From: CAZBDU01 sp964490725 | GTDB lineage: Bacteria; Spirochaetota; Spirochaetia; SZUA-6; DRHE01 | DNA: 23,827 bases | Assembly (NCBI GenBank): GCA_964490725.1 | Contig: CAZBDU010000088.1 | Location: forward strand, 1-23,827 | Direction of reading: 5' to 3' | Part shown: one piece after another, positions 1-7,629 of the stretch | Position numbering within the stretch: position 1 is the stretch's first letter | How the letters are laid out: every line of letters begins with the position of its first letter | Program-made: the position numbers and the translations under genes | Notes under the pieces: generated by a model | The model's database searches: none | The model's input: the letters and a program-made list of their open reading frames with translations, nothing else | Told to the model about the DNA's origin: nothing

Positions 1-19
1 CCACTGCCCTTGCCCGCTG

Positions 20-39
20 AAACCGCCGGGCGCGGCGGC
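20..39 (-). terminator. Weak candidate terminator after the GNAT gene
   Basis: Read on the minus strand just past the GNAT stop codon, CCGCC and GGCGG can pair around a six-base loop, and three T residues follow. The stem is only five pairs and the T tract is short, so this may be a weak intrinsic terminator or chance in GC-rich DNA. Its placement directly after the last gene of the minus-strand unit is the main support. Confidence 0.3.
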
Positions 40-1173
40 TCAGTCGATGCGCCGGCGGTAGACCCGGTAACGCTTGTAGAGCCTGGCGCCCAGCCGCTGG
101 GCCAGCACGGGGGTGTGGGGGTTGTCCTCGGCGGTGAGCGACAGGTCCGCCCAGCGGTATCCCCGCGCCACGGCGCGGCGGGCCAGCTCGTCGAACATCA
201 GCGCCGCCACGCCGCTGCCCCAGTACTCGGGCAGCACCAGCACGCTCTTCACGGTCAGGCACTCGGTCCGGCGCCGCATCAGCCACAGGAGCTTCAGGTA
301 CTGCCAGGGATAGCGCAGGCCGCCGACTTTGCGGAAATGCTCGTTCAGATTCGGGATCCCCGGAAACCAGCCCACGGTCCTTCCCTCGATGGTGGCGAAG
401 AGCACCAGCTCGGGGTCGGCGATGCGGCGGAAGGGGCCCACGAGCTGCTCGGCCCGCTCCCGGGTCCAGGGAACGTGGTCCGGTAGATGCGCCAGGGCGC
501 CATTCAGCAGCGCCACCAGCCGGTCCACCTCCCGGTCCCAGTGCGCCATGTCGGCGCCTCGCACCTTGATCCAGCCGCGGTGGCGGATCCGGTCCGCCAG
601 GCGAGAGAGCTTGCGGAACTCCGGGGAGAGGTTCTGCAGATCCACCGCGAAGGCCACCGCGTCGCCGCGGGTCTTGGCGAAGCCGTAGCGCTCCAGGAAG
701 TGCTGGTAGTAGGGGGGGCAGTGGCCGCAGAGCAGCACCGGCGGCCGGTCCCGGCCCTCCACCAGGACGCCGTAGCTGTCCTCGTAGTCCAGGTTGAACG
801 GCCCGAAGAGGGTGTCCAGGCTGCGCTCCCGCGCCCAGCCGGCCGCCCGGTCCAGCAGTGCCGCGGCCGCCTCGTAGTCCTCCAGGCATTCGAAGAAGCC
901 GAACACGCACTCCCGGGTCTCGCGGCTGTCGTTGGCGTGCCGGTCCTCTCCGGCGCAGATCGTTCCCACGGGCCGCCCGTCCCGCCAGGCCACGAAGAGC
1001 TCCGCCTGGCCGTGCTGGAAGAAGGCACTGCGGAGGGGATCGATGCGGCGCCTGCGCTCCGGAAGCAAGGGGGGCACCCACAGAGGGTCCCCGCGGTACA
1101 CCCGCCAGGGAAAGGTCAGGAACACCCGCCGCTCCCGCGCGGAGCGGACCGGCAGCACCTGGATGCCCCTCAC
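40..1173 (-). CDS. GNAT-like acetyltransferase-fold protein
   Basis: This 377-residue protein looks like a member of a long GNAT-like family in which an N-terminal half (residues 1-180, with conserved W32-V33-P34-P35 and G124-P125-F126-N127) precedes a C-terminal acetyltransferase-like domain. The segment V313 to M326 (LPEYWGSGVAALM) resembles the acetyl-CoA pyrophosphate-binding loop, and the end (N351-P352, A362-R-L-Y) resembles the usual final strand. The acceptor substrate is unknown. I chose a GTG start at 1171-1173 because homology-like sequence begins there and the codon overlaps the upstream MFS stop as GTGA, which suggests translational coupling. The same frame stays open far upstream inside the MFS gene, but that stretch is arginine- and alanine-rich shadow sequence. 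It is the third gene of a minus-strand unit with the MFS and DUF1015 genes. Confidence 0.85.
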   Translation of the reverse strand: MRGIQVLPVRSARERRVFLTFPWRVYRGDPLWVPPLLPERRRRIDPLRSAFFQHGQAELFVAWRDGRPVGTICAGEDRHANDSRETRECVFGFFECLEDYEAAAALLDRAAGWARERSLDTLFGPFNLDYEDSYGVLVEGRDRPPVLLCGHCPPYYQHFLERYGFAKTRGDAVAFAVDLQNLSPEFRKLSRLADRIRHRGWIKVRGADMAHWDREVDRLVALLNGALAHLPDHVPWTRERAEQLVGPFRRIADPELVLFATIEGRTVGWFPGIPNLNEHFRKVGGLRYPWQYLKLLWLMRRRTECLTVKSVLVLPEYWGSGVAALMFDELARRAVARGYRWADLSLTAEDNPHTPVLAQRLGARLYKRYRVYRRRID

Positions 1174-2645
1174 CTTCCAGACTCCGGCGGCGCACCGTCC
1201 GGGGAGGCGGGAGAATGGGGGAGCTCCGTCGAGGATGCCGCCCCAGGGTCCTGCCCGCCGGCTGCCCGCCGGCCCGCGGCCGCACGGCGCTCCTCCAGCT
1301 CGCGGCAGATCGCCTCGTAGGCCCGGCGGCTCAAGGGGTAGAACGCCGCCAGCAGGATCCCCCCGGCCAGCAGCACCGCCGGGACCGGGCCGGTGAGCAC
1401 GCGGATGGCCAGCACCGCTTCCGGTCCCTGCGCCGCGGCGTTGGGACGGTAACCGGTCACCTGCAGGAGCAGCAGCGCCAGAGGGATGGCGATGGAGGAG
1501 GCGATCTTCTGGGACAGGGTGGCCAGGCTGTAGAAGATTCCTTCGTGGCGTTTGCCGGTCCGCCACTCGTCCCACTCGATGGCGTCCGGGAAGATGGCCC
1601 AGGGGAGCACGTGGGCCGCGGCCACCCCTACGCCGGCCAGGGCGCAGAGGCCGAGCACCACCCAGAGGGCCGTGGAGGCCCCGATGGTGATGATCACCAG
1701 CTGCACCGCCGCCCAGAAGCAGATCCCGGCGATGTAGGCCGCCCGCTTGTTCCAGCGCCGCGACACCAGGTTCCACACCGGCAGGGCCAGGATGGCCACC
1801 ACGAAGATAGTGGCCATGATCAGGTCGCTCTGCGCCTCCCGGCGGGCCACGTACTTGATGAAGTACAGCAGCACCGCCTGCAGGATGTCGATGGAGACCC
1901 AGGTCAGCAGGAAGATGCCCAGCCCGAAGAGAAAGGGCCGGTTGCCGATGGCCGCCCGCAGCGAGGCCAGGATGCGCGGCGGCTCCTGGACCATGAACTC
2001 GTGCCGTTCCCGGGTGCCCAGGAAGGCCAGCAGCAGGGGCACGGCGCTGAGCAGCCCGAAGATCAGGCCCATCCGCGTCACCCGGCCGGCGTTCTCCGGG
2101 CGGAAGGCGCCCACCACCAGCAGCGGCAGCGTGAAGGCCATGAGACTGCCAAGGATGGAGAAGAACATGCGGTAGGAGGTGAGGGAGGTGCGCTCGTCGT
2201 AGTCGGCGGTGAGCTCTGGGGTGAGGGCGAAGTAGGGCATGTAGACGAAGGTGGCCGCCGTGTCGAACAGCACGTAGGCCAGGGCGTAGTAGCTCGCCAG
2301 CAGCACGTGGGTGTGAAAGGGCGGCCGCCACCACATCAGGGCAAAGGCCAGGCCAAAGGGCAGCGCTCCGAACAGCAGGAACGGCCTCCTGCGCCCCCAC
2401 CGCGAGCGGGTGCGGTCCGAGATGTGACCCACCAGGGGGTCGTTCACGTAGTCCCAGCTTCGTCCCACGAAGATGGCCGCCGCGGCGATCCCCGGGCTCA
2501 CCCCCACCACGTCGGTCAGAAAGATCGCGAAGTAGGCCCCGATGATGGTGGTGGTGATGCTGAAGCCGGTGTCGGCGGACCCGTAGAGAAGCTTGGTGCC
2601 GCGCCCGAGCCTTGCCGCCGGCGCCTCCTCACCGGCCGCCTGCAT
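1170..2645 (-). CDS. GPH-family MFS sugar:cation symporter
   Basis: This 491-residue polytopic inner-membrane protein has about twelve hydrophobic segments. Residues 64-89 carry the loop hallmark of the glycoside-pentoside-hexuronide (MelB-like, MFS_2) family: W-D-x-x-N-D-P, then S-D-R-T-R-S-R-W-G-R-R-R-P-F. Further family marks are L141-T-P-E-L followed by D150-E-R-T-S-L and, at 358-372, W-D-E-W-R-T-G-x-R-x-E-G. Members import sugars or sugar acids with Na+ or H+; the substrate here is unknown. The first 12 residues and the last 40 (rich in P, A, S and G) are poorly ordered tails. The ATG lies inside the upstream DUF1015 gene, overlapping it by 17 bases, with only a weak GGACGG-like ribosome site, so its translation is probably coupled. 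Confidence 0.93.
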   Translation of the reverse strand: MQAAGEEAPAARLGRGTKLLYGSADTGFSITTTIIGAYFAIFLTDVVGVSPGIAAAAIFVGRSWDYVNDPLVGHISDRTRSRWGRRRPFLLFGALPFGLAFALMWWRPPFHTHVLLASYYALAYVLFDTAATFVYMPYFALTPELTADYDERTSLTSYRMFFSILGSLMAFTLPLLVVGAFRPENAGRVTRMGLIFGLLSAVPLLLAFLGTRERHEFMVQEPPRILASLRAAIGNRPFLFGLGIFLLTWVSIDILQAVLLYFIKYVARREAQSDLIMATIFVVAILALPVWNLVSRRWNKRAAYIAGICFWAAVQLVIITIGASTALWVVLGLCALAGVGVAAAHVLPWAIFPDAIEWDEWRTGKRHEGIFYSLATLSQKIASSIAIPLALLLLQVTGYRPNAAAQGPEAVLAIRVLTGPVPAVLLAGGILLAAFYPLSRRAYEAICRELEERRAAAGRRAAGGQDPGAASSTELPHSPASPDGAPPESGR

Positions 2646-4002
2646 CGGCGCCGTCCATTGCGTAGAAGACCAGCCCCGACAGGGGCTTGGGGTAGAAGTG
2701 GGTGGACTTGCGGGGCATGCGCTCGTTGTTGTCTGCGATGGTGACGATGTCCTGCAGCCGGGTGGCGTTGAGAATCAGCGCCACCTGCATGCGTCCGGTG
2801 CGCACGGACTGCAACGCTTCCTCCAGGTCCTTAGTATAGGTTACATTGGTCTGCGACGAAAGCTGCTGATCCGTGAGCCCGACGATCCGCTCCAGGATCA
2901 GGGTGTTGAGGATGTTGACGTCCAGGCGTTTCCACTCCGAGCTGGCCTCCACCTCCACCATCTCCTCGTAGGCCTCCGCGTCGCGCAGGGTGATGAGGAA
3001 GTAGCGGTTCAGCTTGGTGATCAACGCCCCGAACTTGTGCACTCCCGGCTCCACGGCGCGGAGGTCCCGAAGCCAGCGGCGGCGGGACCGCTCCTCCTGG
3101 CCGTTGCCGAAGGAGTAGCTCTTGACGTGGAAGTGCTCCTGGATGGCGGTATTCAGCTCGGCGAGGCTTGCCACCTGGAGGTTGTGCAGCAGCCGGTGGG
3201 TGGGCAGGATGGTGAGCCCTTCGTGCTCGGTGTTCACCAGGAACATCATGATGAACTCCCAGGGAGCGTCGGGGCCGGCGTCGGGGTGGCGGCGGCGCAT
3301 CTCTTCCCGGACCGTAAGCATGGCCTGGTAGCGGTGATGTCCGTCGGCGATGTAGATGCGCTGCCGCTGGATGGTCTGCTGGATGATTCCGCACTGGTGC
3401 GGGTCGCTCAGCCGCCACAACCGGTGTCGCACGCCGGTTTCCTGCTCGAAGTGGTCGACGATCGGCTGCGACTGCTCCTCGGTCCGGTCCAGGATGTCGT
3501 CGATGATGTAGGCCTTGTCCCGGTACATCCCCCAGATGTACTCGAACTGCGCGCCGGTGGTCTGCATCAGCCTGATGCGGTCCTCCAGGGGACGGGCAAG
3601 GATCTTCTCGTGGGCCAGGACGCGGCCTTCCTGGTAGTCGTGCAGCCGCACCAGCCCGATGAACCCTTTCACCCGCTTGCGCCCGATCTCGGGGATGTCG
3701 AACTCCTGCTCGTACACCCAGAAGGAGGGACGCTGGGTGGCTTTCAGGATGCCCTCGGCATGCCAGCGGCTGAGCAGGTCGCGGGTGCGGGTGTAGCGGT
3801 TGTTCCCGCCGTCGTCCCCGGGCTCCTCCCGGTTGAGGATGAGGCGCACCACGTTGTGGGGGTGCCTCCGGTAGTAGCCCTCCTGCTGCTCCGGCGAGAT
3901 CACGTCGTAGGGCTGGGAGAGACACAGACCGATGTCATCGACTTTCTCGGGATGGTAGTGAAGGGCCCGGAAGGGCCTGACGTCGTTGACGGGTTCGGTC
4001 AC
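2629..4002 (-). CDS. DUF1015 family protein
   Basis: This 457-residue soluble protein is a full-length DUF1015 member. Near the N-terminus it has R9-P-F-R-A-L and the Q30-P-Y-D-V-I motif, followed by N50-V-V-R-L-I-L. The middle has H131-E-K-I with D141-R, then the strongly conserved A219-D-G-H-H-R-Y segment. The C-terminal end carries M-P-x-K-S-T-x-F-Y-P-K and S-G-L-V-F, as is usual. From memory, some members of this family have been described as ATP-dependent L-serine kinases, so a role in serine metabolism is possible but not shown here. A GTG start at 4002 is chosen because AGGAGG lies six bases upstream and the family sequence starts directly after it; the longer open frame upstream has no comparable ribosome site. 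It is the first gene of the minus-strand unit. Confidence 0.92.
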   Translation of the reverse strand: MTEPVNDVRPFRALHYHPEKVDDIGLCLSQPYDVISPEQQEGYYRRHPHNVVRLILNREEPGDDGGNNRYTRTRDLLSRWHAEGILKATQRPSFWVYEQEFDIPEIGRKRVKGFIGLVRLHDYQEGRVLAHEKILARPLEDRIRLMQTTGAQFEYIWGMYRDKAYIIDDILDRTEEQSQPIVDHFEQETGVRHRLWRLSDPHQCGIIQQTIQRQRIYIADGHHRYQAMLTVREEMRRRHPDAGPDAPWEFIMMFLVNTEHEGLTILPTHRLLHNLQVASLAELNTAIQEHFHVKSYSFGNGQEERSRRRWLRDLRAVEPGVHKFGALITKLNRYFLITLRDAEAYEEMVEVEASSEWKRLDVNILNTLILERIVGLTDQQLSSQTNVTYTKDLEEALQSVRTGRMQVALILNATRLQDIVTIADNNERMPRKSTHFYPKPLSGLVFYAMDGADAGGR

Positions 4003-4008
4003 GCGTTG

Positions 4009-4014
4009 CCTCCT
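4009..4014 (-). promoter_or_regulatory. Ribosome-binding site fixing the DUF1015 GTG start
   Basis: The minus strand reads AGGAGG, a perfect Shine-Dalgarno core, six bases before GTG at 4002-4000. It decides the start against longer in-frame options upstream. Confidence 0.8.
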
Positions 4015-4177
4015 GGTGTGCCCCACGTTAGTTGCGGTGCGCGCGGTTGTCAAGGCGAGGCCGGAGCGGGGGGTGCCCCGGGGGCCGTCGGAGGCAGGCA
4101 GGAAGCACCCCTTGCCAGAGGGCCTTGGCCTCTGTAAAGTGGGTTTGGCGCACCTGGCGAGGCGATGCAAAAAGGCG

Positions 4178-4206
4178 TTGCATGCACTCTAACTTTCTGG
4201 TAGTAT
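4178..4206 (+). promoter_or_regulatory. Candidate promoter for the lipoprotein operon
   Basis: TTGCAT (4178-4183) and TAGTAT (4201-4206) are separated by exactly 17 bases. They match the sigma-70 consensus hexamers at 3 and 4 of 6 positions. The AT-rich setting in an otherwise GC-rich window and the location before a plus-strand gene support it. The leader would be about 95 bases long. Confidence 0.45.
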
Positions 4207-4262
4207 CAGGTGTAGGTACTGTTCGTATCATTGTTCTCGGGGACGTGCAAACTGGGGGAACG

Positions 4263-4287
4263 ATGAGGCGGGGGCCTCGTGCCTCAT
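4263..4287 (+). repeat. Inverted repeat in the lipoprotein leader
   Basis: ATGAGGC (4263-4269) and GCCTCAT (4281-4287) form a perfect seven-pair stem around an 11-base loop, ending about 20 bases before the start codon. It could be a leader hairpin or a protein-binding site. Nothing else identifies its role. Confidence 0.4.
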
Positions 4288-4308
4288 TCTGCATTGCGAG
4301 AGTAGGAT

Positions 4309-5289
4309 ATGAGGAGTACTGGCCTGGTCAGGATCGCCCTCGTTCTGGGCGCCCTGGTTTTCCTGAGCTACTGCAGCCTGGTCCCCGACATGCCGGATTT
4401 CTCGCTGGAGCTTGAGGCGAACGAAGCTTACGGCCTCCCGCAGGACATCAACATCAAGTCCCGCTTCACCCTCGAAGAGGAGAAGTATCGATGCCGCTAC
4501 GAGCTCTCTTCGTTGGACGGCGAGCTGCTCTCCAGCGGCGTCCTGAGCCTGCCTGCCGGGGAATGGAACGAGCATCACTTTGACCTGTCCAGTAGAGGGG
4601 AAGGCAAGTACCAGTTCGAGTTGGTGGTGCAGACCCTGCGCAAGGAGGATTACGTCGACCTTTCCTTCATGGACAAGTCAGTGGATTTCTGGGTGGATAC
4701 CACGGCACCCCCCAACCCGGATATCGTGGTCAGGGGCAGCACGAATCCGGCCACATACCAGTGGAATGCACCGATCCCCGTCTCGCTGTCGTACCCCACA
4801 CCGCCTGGTGGGAGTGCGGTTTCCTTTGCCTACACGCTTAATGGCGACAATCCGGTGAGTAGCGGCACCCCCTATGCTGGTCAGATCACCGTGCCGATGG
4901 ACCAGACAGGCCGCACTCTGAAGGCGGCCGGCGTCGATGCCGCCGGGAACTGGAGCGGCGTGACGCAGACGTCGTTCAGCTTCCTGTCAGTTCAGTCTCT
5001 TGACCCGCCGTCAGCCACCGGAATGAGTCAGATCGTCATGATGTATGGGTTTGGATTCACTGATAGCGGTGCTACCGCCACCGTAGCCGACGACGATGGA
5101 ACCCAGGCTAATGTGTTTGTCGTAGACGTCCTCGATTCAACGACAGTCCGAATAGGTGTGGACCTCGTAGTGGGCAGTCCAGGCTCAGGAGGTGACGGAA
5201 TTCTTCAAGCAGGCCCGGCCTGGATCACGTTAACGAATCACACTCCAAACGAAGTCTCCGTGACGGTACCTTTTACGATAACTCAGTAA
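4309..5289 (+). CDS. Putative surface lipoprotein with chitobiase-like and TIG-like domains
   Basis: This 326-residue protein has a lipoprotein-type signal: R2, R8, a hydrophobic run and Cys22 preceded by L-S-Y. Tyrosine at -1 is atypical, though spirochaete lipoboxes are known to be permissive. Residues 23-130 are a beta-rich region ending in D130-T-T-A-P-P. Residues about 172-222 resemble a chitobiase C-terminal-like Ig domain (Y-T-L-N-G-D-N-P, then L-K-A-A-G-V-D-A-A-G-N-W-S). Residues about 231-326 resemble an IPT/TIG domain (Y-G-F-G-F, S-T-T-V-R-I, then I-T-L-T-N). The role is probably display or binding at the cell surface; no catalytic motif is visible. Codon use is more AT-rich than in the neighbours, especially in the second half, hinting at transfer or fast evolution. 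It is the first gene of a three-gene envelope operon. Confidence 0.75.
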   Translation: MRSTGLVRIALVLGALVFLSYCSLVPDMPDFSLELEANEAYGLPQDINIKSRFTLEEEKYRCRYELSSLDGELLSSGVLSLPAGEWNEHHFDLSSRGEGKYQFELVVQTLRKEDYVDLSFMDKSVDFWVDTTAPPNPDIVVRGSTNPATYQWNAPIPVSLSYPTPPGGSAVSFAYTLNGDNPVSSGTPYAGQITVPMDQTGRTLKAAGVDAAGNWSGVTQTSFSFLSVQSLDPPSATGMSQIVMMYGFGFTDSGATATVADDDGTQANVFVVDVLDSTTVRIGVDLVVGSPGSGGDGILQAGPAWITLTNHTPNEVSVTVPFTITQ

Positions 5290-5314
5290 CGGATGCGCAG
5301 CTTCTGGTGGTAGC

Positions 5315-6631
5315 ATGAGGTTCTGGCTGAATTGCGCACTCGTCACGGTGATCTTGCTCTTTCAGTCGCTGCCCCTCCCCGCCCAGGAGCAGGCGGCTCC
5401 CGCCGGGCCGGCTCTGCTCTTCCTGAACACTGCGCCCATCAACGCGGAGGTGGTGCAGGACGGGCAGCTGCTGCTGGAGCGCACCCCCCTCCTGTTGCGG
5501 GACCTGGCGCCGGGGAAGCACACCTTCCGGCTGCGCAAGGAGGGGCGGCTGGAGGGGCGTGTGACCGTGGAGGTGGTGGCCGGCCAGATCGCCTCCCAGG
5601 ACGTCCGCCTCCAGCCCCGGGGGTTCCGCGCCACTTTCCCCGAGGAGGAAAATGTGGTGCTGGGCAGGACCGAGGAGCCGTCGAAGGAGCGCATGTTCGA
5701 GCTGCCGGCAGGCAGCTATAGGGTCCGCCGGCAGGGGGAGGCGCTGCAGGTGCAGCCCATCTACCCCGGGCAGGGGCTGATCAACGGCCTCACCATCGCC
5801 CTGCCGATCTCCCTGGGATTCGCTGGGGTGCTGACCGCCTATGACCTGGTCAACGGCACCATGACCGACTTCCCCCTCTCCCCCGCCACGATGTCAGCCT
5901 ACGGGATCAGCGCCACCGTGGCGGTCCTGGACCTGGCGCTGCTGCTGGGCAAGGCGGGGTTCAACCGGCGCTTCAGCTACCAGGCGGTGGCCGCGGAGAG
6001 CTCCGAGGCGGCGGCGGCCCGGCTCTACCAGCACGGTGAGGACCGCCTGGCCCAGGGGAAGCTCGAGGAGGCGCTCAGGGCCTACGCCGACGTCATCTCC
6101 GGCCACCAGGACTCGCCCTTCCTTCCCTACGCGCTGTTCAAGACGGCCAAGATCCACTTCCTCACCCGGGACGACAACCTGGCGGAGCAGGAGCTGCTTC
6201 TGATCGTGGAGCGTTATCCCCAGGTGGATCTCTACGACAAGGCGCAGAAGGCGCTGGCGGACGTCTACCTCCGCCAGGACGCGTTCCCGGAGAGCCTGGC
6301 GCGCCTGGGGGCGATGGTCTTTGCCGACCCCCTCTACACGCGGGAGGAGATCGAGTACTACCGCGCCAGGATCCTGGAGCGCTGGTACGCGGCCAGGCCG
6401 CAGGAGGAGCTTCTGGGGCGGGTCACCGCCGCCTACGGCGAGCTGGTGGATCGCTACCCGGCTTCCGACAGCCTGCCGATCTACCGCTACCGGCTTGCCC
6501 ACTACCTGCGGGCGGCGGGAAAGGGCGAGGAGGCGCTCCGGGAGCTTAATCGCATCGATCTGGACAAGGCGGACCCCGAGCTGAAGGAGCAGATCCAGGC
6601 GCTGCGGGGGGAGCTGGAGGGCGGGAGCTGA
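5315..6631 (+). CDS. PEGA-domain and TPR-repeat envelope protein
   Basis: This 438-residue protein starts with a signal peptide (hydrophobic run 7-20, likely cleavage after P22-A23). Residues 34-99 form a PEGA-like beta domain (L-F-L-N-T-A-P-I-N-A-E-V, then D-L-A-P-G-K-H-T). Two hydrophobic segments at about 155-176 and 193-212 look like a membrane hairpin. From about residue 231 to the end there are helical TPR-like repeats (for example G241-E-D-R-L-A-Q-G-K-L-E-E-A-L), reminiscent of BamD/YbgF-type repeats in the periplasm. PEGA domains are associated with surface-layer or envelope interactions; the precise role is unknown. The start follows the lipoprotein stop by 25 bases, and the next gene follows after two bases, so co-transcription is likely. 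Confidence 0.8.
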   Translation: MRFWLNCALVTVILLFQSLPLPAQEQAAPAGPALLFLNTAPINAEVVQDGQLLLERTPLLLRDLAPGKHTFRLRKEGRLEGRVTVEVVAGQIASQDVRLQPRGFRATFPEEENVVLGRTEEPSKERMFELPAGSYRVRRQGEALQVQPIYPGQGLINGLTIALPISLGFAGVLTAYDLVNGTMTDFPLSPATMSAYGISATVAVLDLALLLGKAGFNRRFSYQAVAAESSEAAAARLYQHGEDRLAQGKLEEALRAYADVISGHQDSPFLPYALFKTAKIHFLTRDDNLAEQELLLIVERYPQVDLYDKAQKALADVYLRQDAFPESLARLGAMVFADPLYTREEIEYYRARILERWYAARPQEELLGRVTAAYGELVDRYPASDSLPIYRYRLAHYLRAAGKGEEALRELNRIDLDKADPELKEQIQALRGELEGGS

Positions 6632-6633
6632 GC

Positions 6634-7350
6634 ATGTGGATCCGGTGGACCGGCGGCGTGCTGGCGTTTCTGCTTCTGGCGGCCGCCGCCTGGCCCCAGG
6701 AGGGCGAGGGGACCGGGGAGGCCGCGCTGGGGGATAGCGCAGTGTCTCCGGAAGGAGCGGGAAGGGCCGCCGGCGAGGAGGCCCGGGGCCCGGAGGCAGG
6801 CCAGGCGCAAGCCGAGATCGACCAGACCTCCTACCTCAGCCTCCACATACAGCTCCTGGATGCGGAGGACTTCCTGCACCAGGGCTACCAGATCGCCCCG
6901 GAAGACGTACACTACCTGCGCAAGTTAAACGCCAAGATCAAAGAGTCCCTCTACCCGGAGCTGGCTACCAAGAGCGACCTGATTCTCTTCCTGGCCGAAC
7001 GCAAGCTGGAGGCGCAGGAGCGGTCCGCCGGCGGGGAGCTCATCCTCGAGGACTGGCGCCGGGAGCAGCGCACCACCGCCCGGCGCAGGACGCTGCGCAC
7101 CCTGAACCGCGTGAGCCTGGGGGCGGCGGTGGGGGCGGGAATCGCCTCCTTCGGGCTGTCCTACGGGCTGTGGCTGCTGGGACTGGCGCAGGACCAGCAG
7201 TACATCGGGGAGCCGAGCCTGGAGCGGGCCATGCAGCTGTACGTCTCCTCCCGCACCAGCAACATCCTGGCCTACGTGCTGGCCGGGGTGGGGGTGCTCA
7301 GCTTCGCCGTGGCCGTTCCGCTGGCAGCGGGGCAGGCCCCCGCCGACTGA
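6634..7350 (+). CDS. Exported protein of unknown function with two C-terminal membrane segments
   Basis: I do not recognise this 238-residue protein. A signal-like hydrophobic run (residues 7-19) is followed by a low-complexity E/G/A-rich stretch (22-60). A helical, charged region follows (about 63-157), then two hydrophobic segments at about 159-184 and 211-233 separated by a short loop. The tandem hydrophobic pair echoes the hairpin in the upstream PEGA/TPR protein, and the two genes are two bases apart with a GGAG-rich ribosome site, so the products may act together. No catalytic motif is visible. The first segment may instead be an uncleaved anchor. Confidence 0.7.
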   Translation: MWIRWTGGVLAFLLLAAAAWPQEGEGTGEAALGDSAVSPEGAGRAAGEEARGPEAGQAQAEIDQTSYLSLHIQLLDAEDFLHQGYQIAPEDVHYLRKLNAKIKESLYPELATKSDLILFLAERKLEAQERSAGGELILEDWRREQRTTARRRTLRTLNRVSLGAAVGAGIASFGLSYGLWLLGLAQDQQYIGEPSLERAMQLYVSSRTSNILAYVLAGVGVLSFAVAVPLAAGQAPAD

Positions 7351-7432
7351 GGCCCCGAAAGGGCGGTCTCAGGTCGAGGAACCCGCCGGCCTGCCTCGGC
7401 CGATCCCCGCCAGCTGCCTGGCGGCGTTCTGC

Positions 7433-7546
7433 GTGCCGATAAGCATCATCGGTAGGGAAGATCTGATCCAGGCCAAGCAAGCCGCCGGAAGAGCTCAAGA
7501 TCTGCTCGATCTGGAACGGCTCCAGGCGCCGCCGGACGGCCGCTAG
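7433..7546 (+). pseudogene. Remnant of a nucleotidyltransferase-like protein C-terminus
   Basis: In one frame, from about V-P-I-S-I-I through a TAG at 7544-7546, the translation reads G-R-E-D-L-I-Q-A-K-Q-A-A-G-R, then A-Q-D-L-L-D-L-E-R-L. This matches the characteristic ending of small nucleotidyltransferase-fold proteins (E-D-L-I-x-x-K-x-A-x-G-R-x-x-D-L-x-D-L), which from memory are often annotated as nucleotidyltransferase or AbiEii-like. The upstream part of the frame has no family resemblance, no start codon with a ribosome site and no nucleotide-binding G-S-x-x-x-x-x-D-x-D motif, and the other frames do not supply it. It is therefore the isolated tail of a deleted gene lying between two operons. 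Confidence 0.55.
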
Positions 7547-7629
7547 CTGCTGCGGTAGGGAGGTCCCCGCACGCCTCCGGGAGCTACCCTTTTCCTCCCG
7601 AGTAGCATATCATTGTAGTAGGGTAAGGT

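Larger units (their letters stand above)
4003..4308. other. Divergent intergenic region, 306 bases
   Basis: This region separates the minus-strand DUF1015 unit from the plus-strand envelope genes. The half next to the lipoprotein gene is clearly richer in A and T than its surroundings. It holds a candidate plus-strand promoter (4178-4206), a palindrome TGCATGCA overlapping its -35 box (4179-4186) and an inverted repeat in the presumed leader (4263-4287). Short open frames on both strands here lack ribosome sites and family resemblance, and I do not regard them as genes. A minus-strand promoter must exist for the DUF1015 gene, but I could not find a convincing one. Confidence 0.6.

Noticed and set aside
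1174..2400. Long minus-strand open frame continuing upstream of the GNAT gene
   Set aside because: It runs antiphase through the MFS gene, its translation is arginine-, alanine- and glycine-rich without family motifs, and the GNAT homology begins only at the GTG at 1173.
858..2744. Very long plus-strand open frame opposite the GNAT and MFS genes
   Set aside because: High GC keeps reverse frames open. The translation is low-complexity R/P/G/H-rich sequence, and the minus-strand genes have clear family motifs.
4028..4294. Small minus-strand open frame in the divergent intergenic region
   Set aside because: It overlaps the likely promoter and leader of the plus-strand operon, has no clear ribosome site and no family resemblance.
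7349..7370. Hairpin GCCC-CGAAA-GGGC after the envelope operon as a terminator
   Set aside because: The stem is four perfect pairs with an asymmetric extension and no T tract follows, so I do not call it a terminator.
7585..7613. Promoter directly before the cyclic amidohydrolase gene (TATCAT as -10)
   Set aside because: No -35-like hexamer stands at 16-18 bases upstream and the leader would be about ten bases, so the evidence is too weak to list it.
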